Shown here piece by piece: positions 6,241 to 10,637 of a DNA stretch of 10,637 bases (the first letter of the stretch is position 1; each line of letters opens with the position of its first letter). The position numbers were made by a program, and so were the translations under genes. Below the pieces are notes generated by a model. It was given only the letters and a program-made list of their open reading frames with translations, was not told the origin of the DNA and did not search any database. Source of the stretch: Betaproteobacteria bacterium (GTDB lineage Bacteria; Pseudomonadota; Gammaproteobacteria; Burkholderiales; SG8-41); assembly GCA_025353085.1 (NCBI GenBank), contig JANXRI010000297.1, positions 1 to 10,637 of the forward strand, in the 5' to 3' direction.

Positions 6241-6687
6241 ATGGACGACAAACTCGCGGAATTGATGAAGGATGAATTGTTCGCCAAGGGCTATGAAATC
6301 CGCCGCCAGGCGTTCGGTGATGCGGTCGTCGACGCGGACGCCGCGGTGCGCATGAACGACGAGTTTCAGCGCCCGATGTGGCAGCACGGCGTACAGGCCG
6401 CCTGGGGTCTTCTGTGGTCGCGCCCTGGTCTCGACGCCCGCGCCCGCAGCATTGCGACGTTGAGCGCACTGGTCGCGCTGAATGTGCCGGACGAAATCGA
6501 AAAGCATGTGCGCGCGGCCGTCAGCAACGGCGTGACTGAAATCGAACTGCGGGAACTGCTGTTGCATTTGTCAACCTACTGCGGCTTTCCAAAGGCTGCA
6601 TCGGCATTCAAGATTGCGAGCGCGGTGATGAAGGAACCGGCAACGAAGAAAAAAGCGGAAGAAAACGCCAAGGCGGCGAAAAAATAA
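6241..6687 (+). CDS. Carboxymuconolactone decarboxylase (CMD) family protein
   Basis: A 148-residue all-helical CMD-family protein, similar in layout to PcaC (4-carboxymuconolactone decarboxylase) of the protocatechuate branch. Diagnostic blocks are MWQHGVQAAWGLLWSRPGLD (46-65), DARARSIATLSALVALN (65-81), DEIEKHVRAAVSNGVTEIE (84-102) and ELLLHLSTYCGFPKAASAF (105-123). The AhpD-type CxxC redox pair is absent, which favours a decarboxylase or isomerase-like role over peroxidase partner activity. The start ATG has a good AAGGAG site eight bases upstream. The C-terminal tail from about residue 135 is rich in Lys and Ala and looks disordered. It follows Bug gene 3 after a 170-bp repeat-bearing gap, so it may be the last gene of the plus-strand unit or have its own control. 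Pathway placement comes from the neighbouring dioxygenase, aldolase and hydrolases; the substrate is unknown. Confidence 0.88.
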   Translation: MDDKLAELMKDELFAKGYEIRRQAFGDAVVDADAAVRMNDEFQRPMWQHGVQAAWGLLWSRPGLDARARSIATLSALVALNVPDEIEKHVRAAVSNGVTEIELRELLLHLSTYCGFPKAASAFKIASAVMKEPATKKKAEENAKAAKK

Positions 6688-6727
6688 CTTCGGCATGTGG
6701 GCGCCGGACGATCAGTGCTTGAGTGTA

Positions 6728-6816
6728 GGCAACTTGCTGCCTGCGCCGCCGGGAATAACGCATGTACCGCCGCTGCCGCTCTAATAGCTCGTTTGTGACG
6801 CAGCCAACAAGTTGCC
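6728..6816. repeat. Inverted pair of 12-mers (GGCAACTTGYTG) upstream of the AbrB-like gene
   Basis: GGCAACTTGCTG at 6728-6739 is repeated in inverse orientation at 6805-6816 with one mismatch and 65 bp between. The right copy extends into a small palindrome, AAGTT-N4-AACTT (6809-6822), 25 bp before the AbrB-like start codon. It could be an autoregulatory operator pair or the edge of the low-GC island. The remainder of the 160-bp gap holds no gene I can support and no clear T-tailed terminator for the CMD gene. Confidence 0.4.
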
Positions 6817-6847
6817 CAACTTATGTAACTAATGGGACGCTTACAGT

Positions 6848-7135
6848 ATGACAAACCGTAATCGAGCCCGCTACACCTTCGCAGATTCCAAAGGACGAGT
6901 GACGCTCGGCGCTAATTTTGAGAACCGCTTTGTTATCGTCGATTACCATAGCGACGGCGAGGTCATCATCCGGCTCGCTCGCGTGCTCCCGGAGCGCGAA
7001 TCATGGCTGTACGAGAACCCGCGAGCATTGGCTTCGGTACGTCGCGGGCTTAACCAAGCCCGCAAAGGCAGTTTTGCGAAGAATTCACCGGGCTTGAAGA
7101 AAGCTGTAAAACTAGCCGCGCGACTTGAGGGTTGA
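6848..7135 (+). CDS. AbrB/SpoVT-type antitoxin-like protein, no recognisable toxin partner
   Basis: A 95-residue protein. The N-terminal half has the pattern of a swapped-hairpin AbrB fold (KGRVTLGANFENRFVIVDY, 15-33, then DGEVIIRLARVLPERESWLY, 36-55). It continues with NPRALASVRRGLNQARKGSF (57-76), which resembles the toxin-binding tail of small Type II antitoxins that usually precede RelE/Txe-type toxins. If so, it would bind its own promoter and neutralise a toxin. The expected next gene is missing: after the stop at 7135 no ORF resembling a RelE/Txe or PIN toxin is seen up to the methyltransferase. The ribosome site is weak (GGGA about 11 bp upstream). It lies at the left border of the low-GC island holding the restriction system. 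It may be a solitary transcription factor or a leftover antitoxin. Family assignment is by pattern, with moderate confidence. Confidence 0.6.
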   Translation: MTNRNRARYTFADSKGRVTLGANFENRFVIVDYHSDGEVIIRLARVLPERESWLYENPRALASVRRGLNQARKGSFAKNSPGLKKAVKLAARLEG

Positions 7136-7431
7136 GACTCGTCGCACTGAAACGCAATGCCAACGCTGGAACGCGAATTCCGAAAGCGAAAGAAGACGAC
7201 ACCATTACCAAGTCCGCCAGATCCGATCCGGATGCGAAGTCTTACGCACAAAAGAATAGACCAACGTCCTCGCCCAAGCGAAGCTCGGACGCAATAATTC
7301 CAAGTCGCCGAGCGAGCGGCGGAAAATAGGAATAGATAAACAATTCGCTTAACCTGCCGCTTGAGCTCGGACTGTCGCCACGCCATCCGCCAAAAGTATA
7401 GACACGGTGGATTGCCACTCGCCAGACTGTA
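7136..7431. other. Stretch of about 300 bp with no supported gene
   Basis: Between the AbrB-like stop and the methyltransferase stop, neither strand has an ORF with a recognisable product or a ribosome site. A short plus-strand frame from TTG 7132 is low-complexity and basic (Lys, Arg and Ser-rich). A 5-bp stem with a 6-nt loop (CGCCG-AGCGAG-CGGCG) lies near 7306-7321, without a T tract. The stretch is where a toxin partner of the antitoxin-like gene would be expected and may be decayed sequence. Confidence 0.4.
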
Positions 7432-8337
7432 TCAATACGTGAGCAATAGTCGATCCGTGACATGATGCGCTTCGAGAGTGCGCCCATTCATTTGAAATCG
7501 CTTCAACATTGATCGACCCACATTTATAAACTCTTCTCGTTCGAACAAGCCTTCCGGAATTGGCACATTACAAACCTTGCGACCTGAGTATTTTGTACCA
7601 TCAATGCTGAGGGCGACATAAACGCCACGCGCCTTGCATTCGGCGATGGCTTCAAACAGACGCGGCAATGAAAAAGCTTGCGCCCCGTAAAGTATCGTTT
7701 GGCTGTCGGAATACGGTGGGTCACAATAAACTAAATCTCCACGCCCGGAATGCCGCATCGAGTCGGCAAAATCAGCATGAAGAAATATTGTCCCACGCGT
7801 TCGTGCATGCCAAGCATCTACGCGCTTCGCGAAGCTCTCCGGGGGAACAGGATCGTGCACACCAACTGGCGTGCTCATGTATCCGTCCATCTTACGAAAA
7901 CGAACTACACCCCCATAACAAGAACGGCATAGAAAAAGAAGGTCCGCACCGTTCGGTTTCGCGTTGTATCTCGCCAACAGAGTTTCGTAAGCTCGTTTCT
8001 TTCCGAGTTTTTCGAGCATTTGGTACCGCTCGGCGTAGTTCTGCTTCAGCAAATCTTTATCACGATAAAGTATCTGCCAAATCTCAATTAATGGCCCAAA
8101 TGCATCACTAGCTACTGCTTTGTTCGGAGCCAGTACGCCCAGTACCCCGCCACTCCCTAGAAATGGTTCGTAATAAGTACCGAATGCAGAGGGAAAGTGC
8201 GAAATGATCGCCCCTGCCTGTTTCTGTTTATTTCCGATCCATTTCAAAAGTTGCGTTCGAAAATTAGCGGCGCGGGGCGCAGCGAATCCGTCAAGGATTA
8301 ATTGCACCGTGTCTGAATGAGACTCCTTAATAAGCAT
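7432..8337 (-). CDS. D12-class DNA adenine-N6 methyltransferase of a Type II restriction system
   Basis: It transfers methyl from S-adenosylmethionine to adenine N6 in a specific DNA site, protecting the host from the linked nuclease. D12-class (Dam, M.EcoRV, M.DpnII-like) marks are LLKWIGNKQKQ (30-40), the AdoMet motif EPFLGSGGV (57-65), and the catalytic YCDPPYS (204-210). Between them, residues about 70-190 form the target-recognition region, with LCRSCYGGVVRF (136-147). At 301 residues it is full length. The start ATG at 8337 lacks a ribosome site upstream, so its mRNA may be leaderless; an AAGGAG sits just inside the ORF but with no start codon at usable spacing. It diverges from the controller gene across 69 bp, the layout of controller-regulated systems. 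Recognition sequence not predictable here. Base composition is poorer in GC than the flanking catabolic genes. Confidence 0.9.
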   Translation of the reverse strand: MLIKESHSDTVQLILDGFAAPRAANFRTQLLKWIGNKQKQAGAIISHFPSAFGTYYEPFLGSGGVLGVLAPNKAVASDAFGPLIEIWQILYRDKDLLKQNYAERYQMLEKLGKKRAYETLLARYNAKPNGADLLFLCRSCYGGVVRFRKMDGYMSTPVGVHDPVPPESFAKRVDAWHARTRGTIFLHADFADSMRHSGRGDLVYCDPPYSDSQTILYGAQAFSLPRLFEAIAECKARGVYVALSIDGTKYSGRKVCNVPIPEGLFEREEFINVGRSMLKRFQMNGRTLEAHHVTDRLLLTY

Positions 8338-8362
8338 GATTTCGCACTACATCCACAAACGT

Positions 8363-8394
8363 TATTCGAAGTTTGAATATTCTAACATGGAATA
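8363..8394. promoter_or_regulatory. Controller-protein operator (C-box) with four symmetric half-sites
   Basis: The divergent gap contains TATTC-N7-GAATATTC-N7-GAATA. This equals two 17-bp palindromes, TATTC-N7-GAATA, at 8363-8379 and 8378-8394. Their inner half-sites overlap by 2 bp to make the perfect 8-mer GAATATTC, and the whole is symmetric about 8378.5. Two tandem operators between a divergent methyltransferase and controller gene are the known arrangement for controller-protein binding (C.AhdI, C.Esp1396I). The centre-to-centre distance of 15 bp is short compared with classical C-boxes. Sequence symmetry is direct; its role is inferred. Confidence 0.7.
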
Positions 8395-8398
8395 TACA
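8393..8398 (+). promoter_or_regulatory. Candidate -10 box for a leaderless controller mRNA
   Basis: TATACA at 8393-8398 overlaps the right end of the operator and would place transcription start at about 8405-8407, on the controller ATG itself. No good -35 is found at 16-18 bp, which fits a promoter that needs an activator. There is no ribosome site before the ATG. Confidence 0.35.
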
Positions 8399-8406
8399 GT
8401 CGGCTC

Positions 8407-8622
8407 ATGAAGAAGCGACACCTCGCCGTTCAATTGAGACAAGTGCGCCTCGACGCGAAATTGACGCAAGCACAAATAGGCAAACGACTTAGGCAACCCC
8501 AGTCATATATATCCAAATACGAAAGCGGAGAGCAGCGTCTTGACCTCATTGAACTCGAAGCAGTCTGCGACGCAGTAGGCATTTCGTTGATTGATTTTGT
8601 AAGGCGCTATATTGAAAGCTAA
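8407..8622 (+). CDS. XRE-family controller (C) protein of the restriction-modification system
   Basis: A 71-residue single-domain helix-turn-helix protein, the usual size of restriction controller proteins, which act as dimers to time nuclease expression. Helix 2 falls at about TQAQIGKRL (20-28), the recognition helix at about QSYISKYESGE (32-42), followed by LDLIELEAVCDAVGISLIDFV, the typical XRE dimer-side segment. The start lies 12 bp after the symmetric operator and lacks a ribosome site, so translation from a leaderless mRNA is likely, as shown for C.AhdI-like systems. It overlaps the nuclease gene by 11 bp. Expected behaviour, by analogy: early activation of its own operon from the high-affinity site, then self-repression when both sites are filled, and possible repression of the divergent methyltransferase. 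An ordinary XRE repressor is the alternative, but context favours a controller. Confidence 0.85.
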   Translation: MKKRHLAVQLRQVRLDAKLTQAQIGKRLRQPQSYISKYESGEQRLDLIELEAVCDAVGISLIDFVRRYIES

Positions 8623-9559
8623 TTCAAGATTCACTGGGCAAACGGCAGAATTTTGGGCGCACGTCCGTACCATTAGTCAAGAAACCGGCTATACGGACCG
8701 AAAAACGAAAGCCGTCCGAATTGCGTCACTGGCCGAAGTACAAACTGCGTTTCAACGTTTGGATTTAAGTATCGCGCACATTGCGTCGGACGACAATCAA
8801 TTAACAAAATTTGGGAAAACGCTTTTCGACTACTTTACATTCCGATCTCAAGTTCTGGATAACGTCCAGGGTTGGTTGATGAAGAAAGCCGAAGCGCAAG
8901 CCGAGTTTAAGAGGCTTAAGACGAAACTTAAGCCAAAATGCGCGCTGCCGCTAAATAAGCAAAAGGGGGCAAAAAAGAATCACGCGTTTCTGACGGGAAT
9001 CGTCAACATGCTCGTGGAGGCCAATATCGACGGTGCGCCATGTGATTACGATCCTCTCAGCCTGACTACGATGACCCACGATTCAATGCCATTGCGGACA
9101 CTAGCAAGGCGCGTCGATGGTGCGTTTCCATCAGTCGTGAATCCCATCGCCATTTGGGAAATTAAAGAGTACTACTATACGACCACGTTCGGTAGCCGCG
9201 TAGCAGATGGCGTTTATGAAACGCTGCTCGATGGATTAGAACTTCAAGAATTAGAGGCCGCAGCGGGCCGCAAGGTACATCATCTACTCGTAATCGACGA
9301 CCATTTTACTTGGTGGCAATGCGGTCGCTCCTACTTATGCCGCATGATCGATATGTTGCATATGGGGTACGTTGATGAAATAATTTTTGGGCGAGAAGTT
9401 CTTACCGCACTTCCATCACTTGTTGCTGGATGGAAAAAGGCGTTTGATGACTTGTCTCCGCAAATGAAGAAAGAAGCGGAGGATCGAATCGCGCATAAGA
9501 AGGCTCGTTCTTCGAACGTGCTAAAAAAGCGTAAAAAGAAACGTACTTTAAAAAAATAA
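8612..9559 (+). CDS. Putative Type II restriction endonuclease, PD-(D/E)xK fold
   Basis: A 315-residue protein next to a methyltransferase and controller gene. I do not recognise a named enzyme. The active site is probably Asp169 (RRVDGAFP) and Glu183-x-Lys185 (AIWEIKEYYYTTTFG), a D-x13-E-x-K arrangement of PD-(D/E)xK nucleases on a predicted beta strand. The following SRVADGVYETLLDGLEL looks like the core helix. The first 110 residues are largely helical, and the tail (296-315) is very Lys/Arg-rich. The start is TTG at 8612, inside the end of the controller gene, with AAGG seven bases upstream; no ATG occurs in frame before residue 90. The rare start and overlap suggest translation coupled to the controller and held low, which would protect a new host. 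Composition is AT-richer than the catabolic genes. The role is well supported by context; the cut site is unknown. Confidence 0.8.
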   Translation: MKANSRFTGQTAEFWAHVRTISQETGYTDRKTKAVRIASLAEVQTAFQRLDLSIAHIASDDNQLTKFGKTLFDYFTFRSQVLDNVQGWLMKKAEAQAEFKRLKTKLKPKCALPLNKQKGAKKNHAFLTGIVNMLVEANIDGAPCDYDPLSLTTMTHDSMPLRTLARRVDGAFPSVVNPIAIWEIKEYYYTTTFGSRVADGVYETLLDGLELQELEAAAGRKVHHLLVIDDHFTWWQCGRSYLCRMIDMLHMGYVDEIIFGREVLTALPSLVAGWKKAFDDLSPQMKKEAEDRIAHKKARSSNVLKKRKKKRTLKK

Positions 9560-9577
9560 TTATATGTAAAGTTTCTT
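9536..9577. terminator. Weak AT-rich inverted repeat at the convergent junction
   Basis: The arm AAGAAACGTACTTTA (9536-9550) pairs with TAAAGTTTCTT (9567-9577), leaving a 4-nt bulge and a 16-nt A/T-rich loop. It spans the nuclease stop, 17 bp before the stop of the convergent ABC gene. It could act as a bidirectional terminator, but the stem is AT-rich and weak. A C8 tract follows at 9586-9593. Confidence 0.25.
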
Positions 9578-9593
9578 GCGGCACGCCCCCCCC

Positions 9594-10637
9594 TTAAACC
9601 GTGGTTTCTGGTTCCGCCACAAACTGCAATCTAGCCAAGTGCGCATAGAGCCCGTTCGCGCGCAGCAATTCATCATGCGTGCCGATCGAATGAATCCGCC
9701 CGCGCTCGATAACAATGATGCGGTCGGCGTGACGCACGGTCGCAAGCCGATGCGCAATGACAAGCGTGGTGCGGCCGGACTCCAGTTTCTCGAGTGCCGC
9801 TGCGACGAGACGCTCGCTTTCAGCGTCGAGCGAGCTCGTCGCTTCGTCGAGCAATAAAATCGGCCGGTCGGCGAGCAGCGCGCGTGCAATCGAGATGCGC
9901 TGACGCTGGCCGCCGGATAGTTTCACGCCGCGCTCGCCGAGATCCGTATCGAAGCCCTGCGGCAGGCGCTCGATGAATTCCATCGCCTGCGCGGCCACGC
10001 ATGCTTCGCGCACTTCAGCATTGCTCGCATCGGGACGACCGAAGCGCACGTTCTCCGTGACGCTCGTTGCAAAGATAACCGGATCCTGCGGCACCAGCGC
10101 GATGGCACGGCGCAGTTCGACCGGATCGCAATGCCGGATGTCGGCGCCGTCCAGCAATATGCGGCCGCTCAGCGGATCGTAGAAACGCAGGATGAGTGCG
10201 AAGACTGTCGACTTACCCGCGCCCGACGGGCCGACGAGTGCAACCCGTTCGCCGGGACCGATCGTGAATGACACCGGTCCGAGCGCCGGCGTCTCCGGTC
10301 GTGTCGGGTAAGCAAACGACACTTCGTCGAAACAGATTGCGCCGGTGACTTGCGCGGGCAAGCGCATCGCCGGCTGGGCGACGATCAACGCAGGCTTTAC
10401 ATCGAGCAATCCCATCAGCCGTTCGGTCGCACCCGCCGCGCGTTGAATCTCGCCCCACACTTCAGATACGACGCCGGCGCTTGCCGCGACGATCGCCGCA
10501 TAGAACACAAATGCCGACAACTGACCGGCAGTCAGGCGGCCCTCGAAAACATCGTGGCCGCCGACCCACAGAATCACGCCAACCGCGCAGAAGCCAATCA
10601 ACATCACGAGCGAGATCAGCCACGCTTTGACGCGAAT
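9594..10637 (-). CDS. MsbA-like ABC exporter, C-terminal part (permease plus ATPase; cut by window edge)
   Basis: The frame stays open to the right edge (ten more codons beyond the first Met at 10604), so the N terminus lies outside. The visible 347 residues start in the last transmembrane helices (about 10-55, with GGHDVFEG, LTAGQLSAFVFYA and a SEVWGEIQRAAGATERL link), then a full nucleotide-binding domain. In fragment numbering that domain has Walker A GPSGAGKST near 136-144, the Q-loop LVPQDP near 181, signature LSGGQRQRISIARAL near 240-254, Walker B ILLLDEATSSLD near 260-271 and the switch His in VIAHR near 292. This is a half-size exporter that dimerises in the inner membrane and exports lipids or hydrophobic compounds. 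The family resembles MsbA-related permease/ATPase fusions; the substrate is not known. It is GC-rich like the catabolic region and convergent with the nuclease gene, so it marks the right border of the acquired segment. Confidence 0.92.
   Translation of the reverse strand: MRVKAWLISLVMLIGFCAVGVILWVGGHDVFEGRLTAGQLSAFVFYAAIVAASAGVVSEVWGEIQRAAGATERLMGLLDVKPALIVAQPAMRLPAQVTGAICFDEVSFAYPTRPETPALGPVSFTIGPGERVALVGPSGAGKSTVFALILRFYDPLSGRILLDGADIRHCDPVELRRAIALVPQDPVIFATSVTENVRFGRPDASNAEVREACVAAQAMEFIERLPQGFDTDLGERGVKLSGGQRQRISIARALLADRPILLLDEATSSLDAESERLVAAALEKLESGRTTLVIAHRLATVRHADRIIVIERGRIHSIGTHDELLRANGLYAHLARLQFVAEPETTV

Noticed and set aside
6688..6847. Rho-independent terminator after the CMD-family gene (AGGCA-N6-TGCCT at about 6727-6742)
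   Set aside because: The stem is only five base pairs and is not followed by a T tract.
6821..6850. A dif- or XerCD-like site (TTATGTAACTAAT)
   Set aside because: Lacks the paired 11-bp arms around a 6-bp centre and is only a loose resemblance.
7132..7329. Short plus-strand frame overlapping the AbrB-like stop, considered as the missing toxin gene
   Set aside because: Starts at TTG without a ribosome site; the product is low-complexity and basic with no RelE, Txe or PIN pattern. Overlap alone is not enough.
7136..7431. Integron attC site (a GCTTAAC-like box near 7348)
   Set aside because: No matching GTTRRRY core at proper distance and no long imperfect palindrome between such boxes.
9586..9593. 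C8 tract as a phase-variation switch
   Set aside because: It lies outside both convergent coding regions (between the stops), so length changes would not alter either reading frame.

Overview
The window looks like a GC-rich betaproteobacterial chromosome, most likely Burkholderiales. The main reason is three separate Bug-family periplasmic solute-binding proteins (tripartite tricarboxylate transporter receptors) in 6 kb, an expansion typical of that order. This taxonomic call is inferred from gene content and base composition. No rRNA, tRNA or CRISPR array was seen.

Positions 1-6687 hold a catabolic and uptake cluster in two divergent transcription units that share an 86-bp gap (3245-3330). 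The minus-strand unit reads cyclase-family hydrolase (2240-3244), class III extradiol ring-opening dioxygenase of the DODA/YgiD type (1404-2189), Bug protein 1 (375-1397), then a COG3618-type amidohydrolase cut by the left edge (1-288). The plus-strand unit reads Bug protein 2 (3331-4326), HpcH/HpaI-type aldolase (4366-5064), Bug protein 3 (5090-6070), and a carboxymuconolactone-decarboxylase-family protein (6241-6687). Ring cleavage, hydrolysis or lactone opening, decarboxylase-like and aldolase functions beside carboxylate receptors suggest uptake and meta-cleavage-like breakdown of an aromatic or related carboxylic acid. The substrate is not readable from the sequence. Several enzymes depart from textbook active-site motifs: Gln for His in the amidohydrolase and cyclase, Arg for the catalytic His in the aldolase. 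The pathway may therefore be a non-standard one.

Two copies of a CTCTGTG-type dispersed repeat lie in this cluster. One is intergenic (6102-6202) and forms an imperfect inverted pair. The other (1314-1347) lies inside Bug gene 1 and encodes much of its signal-peptide core.

Positions about 6700-9593 are visibly poorer in GC and look acquired. They contain an AbrB/SpoVT-type antitoxin-like gene without a recognisable toxin (6848-7135), about 300 bp without a gene, and a compact Type II restriction-modification system. That system has a D12-class adenine methyltransferase on the minus strand (7432-8337), and a divergent small XRE-type controller gene (8407-8622) overlapped by a PD-(D/E)xK nuclease gene (8612-9559). 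The 69-bp divergent gap carries a symmetric four-half-site operator (8363-8394) expected of controller-protein feedback. The controller mRNA may be leaderless. The nuclease starts at a TTG inside the controller gene.

At the right edge (9594-10637, minus strand) GC-rich sequence resumes with the C-terminal part of an MsbA-like ABC exporter, convergent with the nuclease gene.
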